A stretch of 64,000 bases of DNA from positions 620,001 through 684,000 of the forward strand of contig NZ_VIWO01000001.1 in NCBI RefSeq assembly GCF_007829335.1, in the 5' to 3' direction. Positions 42,690-51,779 of the stretch are shown piece by piece; position 1 is the first letter of the stretch, and every line of letters begins with the position of its first letter. A program made the translations under genes and the position numbers. The stretch comes from Chitinophaga polysaccharea (lineage in GTDB: Bacteria; Bacteroidota; Bacteroidia; Chitinophagales; Chitinophagaceae). The notes beneath the pieces were generated by a model that was given only the letters and a program-made list of their open reading frames with translations, had not been told where the DNA came from and made no database searches.

Positions 42690-44819
42690 TTATCTGAAGA
42701 TATGAAAGATGATATAACTGCAGATATACGCCAGTCCTGTCATATAGAGCAGCTGTATGGCAGGGAATTTCCATGATTTGGTTTCACGTTTAACAATGGC
42801 CATTGTACTCATACACTGCATGGCAAATGCATAGAAGATCATCAGCGACAAACCGGCGGCCAGGGTATACACAGGGCTTCCATCAGGCCATTTAGCGGAA
42901 GATAACTTTTCGCGCAAGGTAGCATTGTTGTTATCCGGGTCTTCTCCCACGCTGTACAGGGTAGCCATTGTACCCACAAATACTTCGCGGGCGGCGAAAG
43001 AGGTGATCAACGCGATACCAATTTTCCAGTCAAAACCCAGCGGACGAATAGCCGGTTCAATGGCATGGCCTAACACCCCCGCATAAGAGGTAGATAATTT
43101 GGCAGATTGGAATTCCTTGTTCAATTCCGCCGCCTGTGGAGAGCCAGGCGCCACCTGGGCTAGTAACGGTTCATATTTCCGGTGTACCGCTTCACGCTTG
43201 CTGGCAGGGCCATAAGAGGCCAGGAACCAGAGGATCACAGATATTACCACGATAACTTTACCGGCATCTTTCACAAATATCTTCGCTTTTTCTACCATGG
43301 TAGTGCCTACGTTCGCCCAACGCGGGGAACGATATACCGGCAGTTCCATAATGAAATAACTTTTCTCTTTAATCCGCACAAACAGCTTCATTAACGCAGC
43401 AATGGTGATAGCCATAAAAAAGCCCAACAGGTATAATCCCATCATCACCAATCCTTGCAGACCCAATATCCCAAAACGTTTATCGGGAATTACCAGGGCA
43501 ATCATCATGGTGTAAATAGGCAACCTGGCAGAGCAGCTCATTAGCGGCGTTACCATGATAGTGATTAATCGTTCCTTCCTGTTTTCGATAGTGCGGGTAG
43601 CCATAATAGCGGGTACGGCACAAGCTACACCACTAATGAGTGGCATTACCGATTTCCCGTTCAGGCCTACCTGTCGCATTAGTCTATCAGTCAGAAAACT
43701 GATACGCGCCATATAGCCGGTATCTTCCAGGATGGTAATAAGCCCAAACAGGATCATGATCTGAGGTACAAATACGGCAAACCCGCTGATACCTGCTAAA
43801 ATACCATTGATGAAAAAGTCGGTGACCTTATTATCAGGCAAGCTGCTGCTTAGCCAGCCACTCAGCGCCCCAAATCCATTCTCGATCCAGCTCATAGGGT
43901 AAGAGGCCAGCCAGAAAATACTCTGGAACAGAAGGAACATTACTACCAGCAAAATGGCGTATCCCCAGAAACGATGCAACAGCAAATCATCTATCTTTTC
44001 TGAACGGAGCTGCTTTTGCAGGGGGTCAGTTTCCACTACAGCCGCTTTCATGATATGTTTGATACGGGCATAGCGTTGCATGATTTCCTCTGCCTGCATC
44101 TTGGTTTTATTAAACTGATGTGCCTGCAGGGATTTTTTGATGGCCTGCCGTTGTGTTTCATCTAAAAAAGGCAAATCTTCCACATTTGTGGCGATATGCA
44201 ACGCACCATAATCGCTTTTACAGGGTACTACCCGCTTTACTTCTTCAATCACCTCTTTCGCCAGGGCCGTGTTGTTGATAAAGTCCCGGGGCTGAGTACT
44301 GTATTGCGAACGGATAGCCAGGTCTATTACTTTCTTTATTTCAGTAACCCCTTTATTTTTACGGGGGTTAATGGCCACTACCGGCACGCCCAGCTCCCTT
44401 TCCAGGCCATCGATATCAATTTCCACTCCTTTCTTGCGCGCAATATCCATCATCGTTAATGCGATGATCACGGGCGTTTTAAGATCTATGATCTGGGAAC
44501 AAAAGAGAAGATTCCGTTTCAGGTTAGAGGCATCCGCCACGATAATCACCAGGCGGGGGATATCCGCGTTATTCTGATTAATCAGCACATTATAGGTAAC
44601 ATACTCATCGGCGCTTTTAGGATACAGGCTATAGGTACCAGGCAAATCAATAATATTGGCCGTGAGACCAGGTACTATCTGTGCCATTCCGGTTTTCTTA
44701 TCTACGGTTACTCCCGGAAAATTACCCACTTTCTGATTGAGACCAGTGAGTGCATTAAAAAGGGAACTTTTACCACTATTCGGATTACCTACCAGCGCGA
44801 TGTTTATGGGAGCCTGCAT
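42690..44819 (-). CDS. feoB: Ferrous iron transport protein B
   Basis: FeoB is the main Fe2+ uptake permease. The N-terminal GTPase has G1 GNPNSGKSS at residues 11-19, a G2 region near PGVTVDK, G3 DLPGTYSL near residue 60, and G4 ALTMMDIA near residue 120. A helical spacer follows. The membrane domain (about 280-709) has two gate motifs, GVACAVPAIMATRTIENRKERLITIMVTPLMSCSARLPIY split across residues 397-436 and AFAMQCMSTMAIV near the end. At 709 residues it is a standard single-chain FeoB without a fused FeoA; no feoA gene is in the window. No clear Fur box is seen just upstream. Confidence 0.95.
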   Translation of the reverse strand: MQAPINIALVGNPNSGKSSLFNALTGLNQKVGNFPGVTVDKKTGMAQIVPGLTANIIDLPGTYSLYPKSADEYVTYNVLINQNNADIPRLVIIVADASNLKRNLLFCSQIIDLKTPVIIALTMMDIARKKGVEIDIDGLERELGVPVVAINPRKNKGVTEIKKVIDLAIRSQYSTQPRDFINNTALAKEVIEEVKRVVPCKSDYGALHIATNVEDLPFLDETQRQAIKKSLQAHQFNKTKMQAEEIMQRYARIKHIMKAAVVETDPLQKQLRSEKIDDLLLHRFWGYAILLVVMFLLFQSIFWLASYPMSWIENGFGALSGWLSSSLPDNKVTDFFINGILAGISGFAVFVPQIMILFGLITILEDTGYMARISFLTDRLMRQVGLNGKSVMPLISGVACAVPAIMATRTIENRKERLITIMVTPLMSCSARLPIYTMMIALVIPDKRFGILGLQGLVMMGLYLLGFFMAITIAALMKLFVRIKEKSYFIMELPVYRSPRWANVGTTMVEKAKIFVKDAGKVIVVISVILWFLASYGPASKREAVHRKYEPLLAQVAPGSPQAAELNKEFQSAKLSTSYAGVLGHAIEPAIRPLGFDWKIGIALITSFAAREVFVGTMATLYSVGEDPDNNNATLREKLSSAKWPDGSPVYTLAAGLSLMIFYAFAMQCMSTMAIVKRETKSWKFPAIQLLYMTGLAYICSYIIFHIFR

Positions 44820-44927
44820 TCCTTATCTTATCCTATTATTTAATATTATGTGCTGAATACGCAAAGTTAAACATTAATCAGCCTGTTGAATGATCCGATC
44901 GGGAAAATCTCAAAAGGTAACCCGCAT

Positions 44928-44970
44928 AAAAAAAGTGTAACGAAAACCGGCGGTCGTTTTCGTTACACTT
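44928..44970 (-). terminator. Intrinsic terminator after the PspC gene
   Basis: A perfect 14-bp stem (AAGTGTAACGAAAA at 44933-44946 and TTTTCGTTACACTT at 44957-44970, 10-nt loop) is followed on the minus strand by seven T residues (44928-44934). Confidence 0.9.
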
Positions 44971-44996
44971 TATTTGTTGTTAACTGATTATGCTTA

Positions 44997-46769
44997 CTAA
45001 ATACTGTGTATGCGTATGAGGGCATCGGCCAGGAAAGACATGCTACCCTTAACTACCGTTGTATTTTTAACTGCTTTCACAGCATTTTCAGCTGAGGGGC
45101 CTTTATAACGATAAATCTGGGTGGTATCCTTCTTTTCTTCCTTTTCCGGTTTGTCTGACGGCTCATCCTTTTCAGTTTCTGCTTTAGGAGCATTCAAATC
45201 ATCCGCGCCATCGGGCGTCATTTTCAGGTTGAGCGGTGCGGCCTCATCATCGTCGTCATCCCAATCATCACCACGGCCGTACCTGCTGATCGAATAGTTG
45301 CGGGAAACTTCATGATCTATTTCGATATTCTTTCCTACCGGAACTTTTATGGTCAGTGTGAGCCGTTGTCCGCGGTATTTGGAATGAGGAGCCAGGGAGA
45401 AACCATCTGGCAGGTAAATCACAGAGTCTTTCTGATTGAGCTGGAAGGCAATGTCATGCGCCAGCTCCTTGGCCTGTTGCGCATTCCGGCCCCGGGAAAA
45501 ACGGGATACCTCTACTGCAAAGCTGTCATTCAGGCTCTTTTCGATACGAATGTGGATGTCGTTGATCACCACTGTATCGTCCGCAATGAGGATGTTATCA
45601 TCAAAAAAGCTCATTTCGGCCCTGTCGTTATCTGTTAAGATACCTGGCGATCTTTTCAGGATCAGCTTTCCTTTAGTAGGCTGCTGAATAGCCAGCACTT
45701 CTGTTTCGGTGGCCGTTCTTCTGAAGTCTTTCACCAGTGAAGTAGCTACGATGGCAGCAAAAGCCAGTCCCAGCAACCACAGGAAGGTGAGTGTATATCC
45801 GGCATAGCGGTTTGTTTCTTTTACACCTGTAAGTTTACGGATGATGAAAATAACCAGCGCTACTATAGGAATACCGATCAACAACCCGATGGCCGGCCAT
45901 ATTAAGAAGATTTGTGCCGGAGCAGAAAGTAACAGGTTCTTGATGGGGAAAAGGGCCGCGGAAGATACTGCAATGGCTATTCCCACCACGATCAGGCAGA
46001 TCAGCATCACTACAGCAAAGAAATAAAAGAAGCCTTTGGTAACAGCCACCAGTACGGTACCCAGTATATTGGCCAGTTTCACAAAGAAGCGTTCAATATC
46101 ACTACCTACTTGCTTTCCGCGGCCCTGCGAAAAATTTCGGATATCATCTCCTACATTTTTCATCTGGCCTTTCATGTGATTCAGTTCATCCTGGATAGTA
46201 GATTTGATGCTGTTCAGGTCTACACGCTCCCCCCGCATTTCCAGCTTTTCAGCAGCAGTGTCGGCAGATGGGGTTGCTATCCAGAGGATAAAGTATACCA
46301 GCACCCCGGAGCCAAAACCACCGATCGCCAGCAGGGCAAATATGATACGGAAAATAACCGGGTCTACGTTGAAATAGGCGCCTAAACCGCTACATACACC
46401 GCTCAATACCTTATTGTCCGGATCGCGGTACAGGCGTTTACGTGGACGGGGAGTAAAGTCAAATGCATCCTCTTGCTGTTGTTGCTGCTGCGCACGTTCA
46501 CCGGTAACATCATCAAACTGCTCTGGCGTACCCATAGACGCTTTGATGGCAATTACATCGGCATCGGTAATGCAATGAGCCCCTTTCTTCAATAAGTCCT
46601 GGAACACTTCAGCAATGCGGCTTTCAATGTCAGAAACAATTTCATCACCGCCCTCTTCTTTAGAAAAATATTTCTTCAGGCTGCCGAGGTACTGATTAAG
46701 CAGCTCATACGCGCTATCCTCTATGGGGATAAGGCGGCCTGAGAGATTTATATTGATTATCTTTTTCAT
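44997..46769 (-). CDS. PspC-domain envelope stress protein with long C-terminal DUF-type region
   Basis: A 590-residue membrane protein. After a charged N-terminal region (about 1-110), a PspC domain spans about residues 112-175 (KRLYRDPDNKVLSGVCSGLGAYF, then FRIIFALLAIGGFGSGVLVYFILWI). Further membrane helices lie near residues 235-270, 275-305 and 318-345. The C-terminal half is exported or cytosolic beta-rich with acidic, low-complexity ends (GDDWDDDDDEAAP and Glu/Lys-rich tail). PspC proteins respond to membrane stress. It is directly downstream of a PadR regulator (31 bp), which probably controls it. A terminator follows at 44928-44970. Confidence 0.9.
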   Translation of the reverse strand: MKKIININLSGRLIPIEDSAYELLNQYLGSLKKYFSKEEGGDEIVSDIESRIAEVFQDLLKKGAHCITDADVIAIKASMGTPEQFDDVTGERAQQQQQQEDAFDFTPRPRKRLYRDPDNKVLSGVCSGLGAYFNVDPVIFRIIFALLAIGGFGSGVLVYFILWIATPSADTAAEKLEMRGERVDLNSIKSTIQDELNHMKGQMKNVGDDIRNFSQGRGKQVGSDIERFFVKLANILGTVLVAVTKGFFYFFAVVMLICLIVVGIAIAVSSAALFPIKNLLLSAPAQIFLIWPAIGLLIGIPIVALVIFIIRKLTGVKETNRYAGYTLTFLWLLGLAFAAIVATSLVKDFRRTATETEVLAIQQPTKGKLILKRSPGILTDNDRAEMSFFDDNILIADDTVVINDIHIRIEKSLNDSFAVEVSRFSRGRNAQQAKELAHDIAFQLNQKDSVIYLPDGFSLAPHSKYRGQRLTLTIKVPVGKNIEIDHEVSRNYSISRYGRGDDWDDDDDEAAPLNLKMTPDGADDLNAPKAETEKDEPSDKPEKEEKKDTTQIYRYKGPSAENAVKAVKNTTVVKGSMSFLADALIRIHSI

Positions 46770-46800
46770 TACTAGTTGTTTTAGGTTTTAGGTATGCTGC

Positions 46801-47142
46801 TTACAGCGGTGTGCTATTGGTTTTGGTTAATTCATGAACAGCATTGGCCAGTTCGTTCCAGGTACTTTCCAATTCCTTATAAAAGGCTTCCCCTTTTTCT
46901 GTCATGGAAAAATATTTTCTTGGAGGACCGGAGCTGCTTTCTACCCAACGATAGGTGAGTAATTCTGCATTTTTCAATCTTGTTAGTAAAGGATAAAGTG
47001 TGCCCTCCAGGATATCCAGCTTCGCTTCTTTCATCTTCTCTATAATATCTGAAGGGTAAGCTTCTCCTTGCTTAATAACGGACAAGATGCAAAACTCCAG
47101 CACTCCTTTCCTCATCTGCGACTGTGTGTTATCTATATTCAT
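46801..47142 (-). CDS. PadR-family transcriptional regulator
   Basis: A 113-residue winged-helix regulator. The N-terminal DNA-binding domain (MRKGVLEFCILSVIKQGEAYPSDIIEKMKEAKLDI, about residues 10-44) is followed by the PadR wing ILEGTLYPLLTRLKNAELLTY and SSSGPPRKYFSMTEKG near residue 66, with a short C-terminal helix for dimerisation. This is the small PadR subfamily (PadR-s2). It sits 31 bp upstream of the PspC gene on the same strand, a linkage common in Bacteroidota, so autoregulation and control of the PspC gene are likely. The effector is unknown. Confidence 0.93.
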   Translation of the reverse strand: MNIDNTQSQMRKGVLEFCILSVIKQGEAYPSDIIEKMKEAKLDILEGTLYPLLTRLKNAELLTYRWVESSSGPPRKYFSMTEKGEAFYKELESTWNELANAVHELTKTNSTPL

Positions 47143-47505
47143 GGCAAGTGAGCTTTAGTTTTTTAATGTTGGTTTGTGATCAGTTGTGATAGCTATTTTT
47201 CAACTTTACGATACAAAAATAGGAATTATTTACTACTATGCAATACACAATACCATAGAAAGCAAGTTATTTTGCTTTCCACGATACCTGGAAAATGAAG
47301 ATAAAAACGCCACCAGCAGGTATTTCACCAGGAAAAACCAATTTTCTGAAAAGGTTTTAAAAATGATAATCGGTCATAAATACTGATAATCGGTACTTTT
47401 GAACAAAGCGGGCTGTATTGTTAAAATCCTTTAACATTATTTTAATTATCCTATGTAAGTATTTATGGTCTCCCTCAGTTACATTTGTACAAGCGTAACA
47501 TACAC
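47143..47505. promoter_or_regulatory. Divergent intergenic region with direct repeats and two -7 boxes
   Basis: This 363-bp stretch lies between padR and the small exported protein. The 11-bp sequence TGATAATCGGT occurs twice, at 47364-47374 and 47384-47394, exactly 20 bp apart. A -7 box TACTTTTG starts at the end of the second copy (47394-47401). A second box, TACATTTG (47480-47487), lies 18 bp before the ATG at 47506. Both point to the plus strand. I see no convincing gene here. Confidence 0.5.
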
Positions 47506-47799
47506 ATGAAGAAAATTATCGGCATATTCCTGTTGGCACTCATGGTGTCTCAACTCCTTCCTATTAAGGAAGTAGGGAAGCTGCTGTTTAATAACCAAAT
47601 TGTGGAAGAACACCCGGTGGATGCCGGCGGTGACCATGTTAAAATTGCCAAGGATCTTAAATTCTGTAAGCAATTTGACGAACTGCAGTTTAATTCACAA
47701 TTGGTGTTAGATGTTATACACTATCAATTAATGGAAGATATTCCGAGCAACCCTGCCCAGGAAATACACGCGCCCCCTCCAAATATGCACATAGCATAA
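47506..47799 (+). CDS. Small exported hypothetical protein upstream of SulP
   Basis: A 97-residue protein starting MKKIIGIFLLALMVSQLLPI at ATG 47506, with a hydrophobic N-terminal segment (about residues 3-20) that is a signal peptide or anchor. The remainder is hydrophilic with one cysteine (KFCKQF near residue 54) and a Pro-rich end (NPAQEIHAPPPNMHIA). A good -7 box (TACATTTG, 47480-47487) and a terminator (47809-47836) bound it, so it has a short transcript of its own. I do not recognise a family. Its position before SulP and carbonic anhydrase genes suggests, but does not show, a link to anion transport. Confidence 0.65.
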   Translation: MKKIIGIFLLALMVSQLLPIKEVGKLLFNNQIVEEHPVDAGGDHVKIAKDLKFCKQFDELQFNSQLVLDVIHYQLMEDIPSNPAQEIHAPPPNMHIA

Positions 47800-47808
47800 T
47801 CTTCCCTT

Positions 47809-47836
47809 GCTGTTGTTTCACAACGGCTGTTTTTAT
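47809..47836 (+). terminator. Intrinsic terminator after the small exported protein
   Basis: An 8-bp stem with one G-T pair (GCTGTTGT at 47809-47816 and ACAACGGC at 47820-47827, loop TTC) is followed by TGTTTTTATT. Confidence 0.75.
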
Positions 47837-48000
47837 TATTCATTTTTTATTCACCGATTACTGCCAGGACATCGTGTATCTGTTACGGAGATACCCGAAC
47901 AGCGCTCCTGATGGTATCATTATACGAGCAAAGTCGTTTCCACGGTTGCAGCGGATGCTGCTATCCGGAAGCGCGATCCTTCAACGGAAAAGCTTATTTT

Positions 48001-49650
48001 ATGAACAAGCAAACATCCTTATTCTCCAATATAAAAGGCGACTTTTCTGCCGGCCTTGTTGTTTTCCTCATTGCAGTGCCACTGTGTTTAGGCATTGCCC
48101 TGGCCTCTGGTGCCCCCTTGTTTGCCGGTATGATTTCCGGTATCATCGGTGGCCTGGTAATTGGCTTTTTCAGTGGCTCTCAACTGAGTGTGAGCGGCCC
48201 TGCAGCAGGTCTTACCGCTGTAGTACTGGTAGCTATTACCAAACTCGGCGCCTTCGATATATTTCTGCTGAGTGTAGTGATAGCCGGCGCCCTGCAATTA
48301 GTGTTGGGCCTGGTGAAAGCGGGAACTGTAGCCAACTACTTCCCTTCCAACGTCATCACCGGCATGCTCACCGCCATCGGTATCATTATCATCCTGAAAC
48401 AATTACCGCATGCATTTGGCTATGATGCCAATACAGAAGGCGATTTCACCTTTTTCCAGGTAGATGGGGATAACACTTTTAGCGCCTTGTTATCTGCTGT
48501 AAATCACATCAGTATCGGCGCAACCATTATTACCATTGTTTCCATTTTCATTATTCTGTACTGGAGCAAGATCCCGAAGCTCAACATCGTGCCAGCGCCG
48601 CTGGTTGCAGTAATTACCGGCATATTGCTGAATATGGCATTTTCCGGCAGCGAGCTGCTGGCACTGGGATCTAAGCACCTGGTAACCTTACCGGTAGCCA
48701 ACAGCTTCAGCGATTTCATTCACCAGTTCACACTGCCCAACTTCAGTGCTATTAGCAATAAAGAAGTATGGATTACTGCAGTAACCATTGCTATCGTAGC
48801 TTCTGTGGAAACCTTGCTGAACGTGGAAGCCACTGATAAACTCGATCCCCTGAAACGCTACACCTCTCCTAACCGGGAACTGAAAGCGCAGGGTATTGGA
48901 AATATGGTGAGTGGCTTAATCGGTGGATTGCCTATTACGTCTGTGATTGTGCGCTCCAGCGCCAATATCAACGCTGGCGGTAAAACAAAGATGGCCACCA
49001 TGATACATGGCGCATTACTACTGATCTGTACTGCCCTGATCCCCGTATTGCTGAACAAGATCCCGTTAGCTACCCTGGCCGCCGTGTTGCTCGTAACCGG
49101 CTATAAGCTTTGCAAGATTTCCATCTTCAAAGAGATGTTTAAAAACGGTAAATACCAATGGGTACCATTTGTAGTAACAGTAGTCGCGATCGTATTTACC
49201 GACCTGCTCATCGGTATTGCATTAGGTATGGTGGTAAGTGTACTGGCTATTTTACGCGGTAATATGAAAAGCTCTTACTATTTCCGTAAAGAAAAATACC
49301 ATACTGGTGATAGTATCCGGCTGGAACTGGCACAGGAGGTTTCCTTCCTGAACAAAGCCAGCATCCTGCTTACCCTGGACCATATGCCGGAAAATATCAC
49401 ACTGGTGATAGATGCGCATAAAACAGCGTACATCGATTTTGATGTGCTGCAAACCATCCGTGAGTTTAAGGATATTAAAGCGCCGCAAAAAAATATCAAG
49501 GTAATATTAACGGGGTTTAAGCCGGTGTATAACATACAAAATACGCCTGACCTCTCAGAGGAAGAACAGACGGAGCTTAGCTCCTCGTCTGTACATACTA
49601 TTTCTTCCGGTAACCATAAAGAATTACTGAAACAGTTACAGTTAAATTAG
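48001..49650 (+). CDS. SulP-family anion transporter with STAS domain
   Basis: A 549-residue inner-membrane anion transporter. The start MNKQTSLFSNIKGDFSAGLVVFLIAVPLCLGIALASG at 48001 is typical; an in-frame extension upstream to 47911 is not family-like. The membrane domain has about 12-14 helices with the SulP features SGSQLSVSGPAAGLTAVVL near residue 58 and SVETLLNVEATDKLDPLKRYTSPNRELKAQGIGNMVSGLIGGLP split over residues 263-306. A C-terminal STAS domain spans about 440-545 (ITLVIDAHKTAYIDFDVLQTIREF). A carbonic anhydrase gene follows 83 bp downstream, as in BicA-type bicarbonate transporters, so HCO3- is the most likely substrate; sulfate is the alternative. Confidence 0.92.
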   Translation: MNKQTSLFSNIKGDFSAGLVVFLIAVPLCLGIALASGAPLFAGMISGIIGGLVIGFFSGSQLSVSGPAAGLTAVVLVAITKLGAFDIFLLSVVIAGALQLVLGLVKAGTVANYFPSNVITGMLTAIGIIIILKQLPHAFGYDANTEGDFTFFQVDGDNTFSALLSAVNHISIGATIITIVSIFIILYWSKIPKLNIVPAPLVAVITGILLNMAFSGSELLALGSKHLVTLPVANSFSDFIHQFTLPNFSAISNKEVWITAVTIAIVASVETLLNVEATDKLDPLKRYTSPNRELKAQGIGNMVSGLIGGLPITSVIVRSSANINAGGKTKMATMIHGALLLICTALIPVLLNKIPLATLAAVLLVTGYKLCKISIFKEMFKNGKYQWVPFVVTVVAIVFTDLLIGIALGMVVSVLAILRGNMKSSYYFRKEKYHTGDSIRLELAQEVSFLNKASILLTLDHMPENITLVIDAHKTAYIDFDVLQTIREFKDIKAPQKNIKVILTGFKPVYNIQNTPDLSEEEQTELSSSSVHTISSGNHKELLKQLQLN

Positions 49651-49733
49651 GACGTAAGCCATGCGTCTCAATTATCAGGGAATCGTAAACGGAACACCAT
49701 GCTTTTTTCCGTTCATTTTTCAAATTTTAAAAA

Positions 49734-50417
49734 ATGACAATCATGAAAACACTCAATAAAATATCTCAGGCAAATATATCTCCCAGGAAAGCTTTAGAAT
49801 TGCTGCAGGCCGGTAATAACCGCTTTGTAGACAATCTTCGCTTTAATCGCAACCTCCTGCAAATGGTAAACGATACCAGCGACGGACAATGGCCCATGGC
49901 GGCTATTGTAAGCTGCATGGACTCCCGTACTTCCGCGGAGCTGATCTTTGACCAGGGCCTGGGCGACATCTTCAGTATTCGTTTAGCCGGGGCTGTTATT
50001 TCAGACAACGTGCTGGGAAGCCTGGAATATGCCTGCAAAATAGCCGGTTCCAAGTTTATCGTAGTGCTTGGACACACCAAATGCGGCGCCATTAAAGGAG
50101 CCTGCGATGCAGTAGAGCTGGGCAACCTGACCGGGCTGCTAAACAAAATTTCACCCGCTGTTTTCGCAGAAAAAACAATTAAAACAGATCGGCATTCCCA
50201 TAACAGCGCATTTGTAGAAGCTGTAAACAATATTCACGTAGAACGCTCTGTACAAGCCATCGTAGAACAAAGCAATATTCTCCGTGATATGCTGCAAAAA
50301 GGGGAAATCGGTATTATCGGGGCGGTATATGACGTAGAAACCGGCCTGGTACGCTTCATGGACCATACGTTGATCCTGGAAAGCAACCAACCTTCCGAGT
50401 CAGCGGTGGCCGTTTAA
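49734..50417 (+). CDS. Beta-class carbonic anhydrase
   Basis: This zinc enzyme interconverts CO2 and bicarbonate. It is 227 residues. The zinc ligands are C61, H114 and C117, with D63 and R65 of the CxDxR motif (SCMDSRTSAEL) and GHTKCGAIKGACD completing the site. LGSLEYACKIAGSKFIVVLGH precedes it. No signal peptide is present, so it is cytosolic. It follows the SulP gene on the same strand, which supports cooperative bicarbonate uptake and hydration. A large hairpin at 50467-50537 follows the stop. Confidence 0.94.
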   Translation: MTIMKTLNKISQANISPRKALELLQAGNNRFVDNLRFNRNLLQMVNDTSDGQWPMAAIVSCMDSRTSAELIFDQGLGDIFSIRLAGAVISDNVLGSLEYACKIAGSKFIVVLGHTKCGAIKGACDAVELGNLTGLLNKISPAVFAEKTIKTDRHSHNSAFVEAVNNIHVERSVQAIVEQSNILRDMLQKGEIGIIGAVYDVETGLVRFMDHTLILESNQPSESAVAV

Positions 50418-50466
50418 CAACTATGTTTTTTTATAGAGGGGAATAAGTTTGCTTTTTCATGAGTAG

Positions 50467-50537
50467 AGGAGGCATTAATAACCCGTTGGGACATTTTATT
50501 TAAAGGCACTTGTCCCAACAGTTATTAATAGCCTCCT
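50467..50537. terminator. Large imperfect hairpin between convergent genes
   Basis: Three matched blocks pair in order: AGGAGGC/GCCTCCT, ATTAATAAC/GTTATTAAT and GTTGGGACA/TGTCCCAAC, with small bulges between and an 18-nt loop. It separates the carbonic anhydrase gene from the convergent aminotransferase gene and can serve both. Confidence 0.8.
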
Positions 50538-50541
50538 TTTG

Positions 50542-51678
50542 CTATATCAGTCGCAGCTTGGCCGCAGCCTGTTCCAGGGTTGCCTGCTTCTTGGCAAAGC
50601 AGAACCGGATTACATGATCATCTTTTCCATCGCGGTAAAAGGCGGATACCGGGATCACGGCTACCCCAAAATCTTTGGTCATGCGGACAGCGAAATCTTT
50701 GTCGCCCTCATCGGAAATACGATCGTATTTCATTAGCTGAAAATAGCTGCCTTCACTAGCTAATGGCGTGAAGCGGGTATCTTTCATAAGTTCCAGGAAA
50801 TAATCCCGTTTTTGCTGGTAAAACGCAGGCAGTTCCAGGTAATGGGACGGTGTTTCCAGGAACCTGGCCAGGCCATATTGCGTGGGAGTATTCACAGAAA
50901 AACACAGGTATTGGTGAACTTTACGGTATTCTTTCATCAGGTGTTCCGGCGCCACGCAGTAGCCCATTTTCCAACCAGTATTATGAAAAACTTTCCCAAA
51001 AGAAAAAGTGACGAAGCTGTTACGGTAAATAGCCGGATAACGTAATATGCTATGGTGCTGCGCTCCGTCGAAAATCAGGTGCTCATATACTTCATCCGAT
51101 AACACCAGCAGGTTAAACTCCTCCACTAACTTTTCCAGCTCCCGGATATCGTTTTCCTGTAAAATACTTCCTGTTGGATTATGCGGCGTATTAAGCATAA
51201 TCATTTTGGTACGGGGCGTTATTTTAGCGCGCACGTCATTCCAGTTGATACGGTATCCCGGAAACGACAGCGGGATGAGCACCGGCGTGCCGCCATTAAC
51301 CAGAACATTGGGAATGTAGCTGTCGTATGCCGGTTCAAAAATGATGACTTCATCACCGGGACGTATACACGTAGCAATGGCAGTAAATATGGCGTAAGTG
51401 CCGCCAGGTGTAATCGTAATTTCAGTATCGGGGCTAATGGATTGCCGGTAGAGGCGGCTTATTTTTTCAGCGATCGCGGCTCTGAGTGGCATCAGCCCCG
51501 GCATAGGCGCATATTGGTTATGCCCTTGTTGCATGGCTTCATTCACCATTGCTTTCAGTTCATCGCTGCAATCGTAGTCGGGAAATCCCTGGGAGAGGTT
51601 AATCGCCTGGTGGGTGACCGCCAGTGACGACATAACGGTAAATATAGTAGTACCTACATCGGGGAGTTTAGAGATCAT
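50542..51678 (-). CDS. PLP-dependent aminotransferase class I/II, methionine aminotransferase (YbdL)-like
   Basis: A cytosolic fold-type I aminotransferase of 378 residues. The family segments are INLSQGFPDYDCSDELK near residue 26, ITPGGTYAIFTAIATCIRPGDEVIIFEPAYDSY near residue 90, NTPHNPTGS near residue 170, LVLSDEVYEHLIF near residue 198, and the PLP lysine in FSFGKVFHNTGWKMGY near residue 233. The substrate-binding Arg lies in HVIRFCFAKK near the C-terminus. The closest pattern is E. coli YbdL and mammalian kynurenine aminotransferase, which act on methionine, phenylalanine or kynurenine. The upstream inverted repeat at 51684-51770 almost touches its start codon. Confidence 0.9.
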   Translation of the reverse strand: MISKLPDVGTTIFTVMSSLAVTHQAINLSQGFPDYDCSDELKAMVNEAMQQGHNQYAPMPGLMPLRAAIAEKISRLYRQSISPDTEITITPGGTYAIFTAIATCIRPGDEVIIFEPAYDSYIPNVLVNGGTPVLIPLSFPGYRINWNDVRAKITPRTKMIMLNTPHNPTGSILQENDIRELEKLVEEFNLLVLSDEVYEHLIFDGAQHHSILRYPAIYRNSFVTFSFGKVFHNTGWKMGYCVAPEHLMKEYRKVHQYLCFSVNTPTQYGLARFLETPSHYLELPAFYQQKRDYFLELMKDTRFTPLASEGSYFQLMKYDRISDEGDKDFAVRMTKDFGVAVIPVSAFYRDGKDDHVIRFCFAKKQATLEQAAAKLRLI

Positions 51679-51683
51679 TACCT

Positions 51684-51770
51684 GTTTTTTTGATATTGAA
51701 ATTTAGCTATTTAGTGGCGAAGCCCTGTGCTTTTCCAGCGCTAAATATCTAAATTTCAATATCAAAAAAC
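51684..51770. repeat. 30-bp near-perfect inverted repeat between aminotransferase and manC
   Basis: Left arm 51684-51714 and right arm 51741-51770 are complementary over about 30 positions with one internal mismatch and one extra T in the left T-run (shared block GATATTGAAATTTAG). The loop is 26 nt. It starts 5 bp beyond the aminotransferase start codon on the minus strand, and neither arm ends in a usable terminator T-run in the direction of transcription. Confidence 0.8.
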
Positions 51771-51779
51771 ATAAAATCT

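Noticed and set aside
44820..44880. Fur box upstream of feoB
   Set aside because: The AT-rich stretch ATTATTTAATATTAT is only roughly palindromic and not close enough to call.
47186..47386. A 66-codon frame in the padR upstream region
   Set aside because: It overlaps the direct repeats, begins within AT-rich leader sequence and shows no domain or conservation-like pattern.
47911..48000. Upstream start of the SulP gene
   Set aside because: The extra 30 residues contain clustered cysteines unlike any SulP N-terminus, while the ATG at 48001 gives the canonical start.
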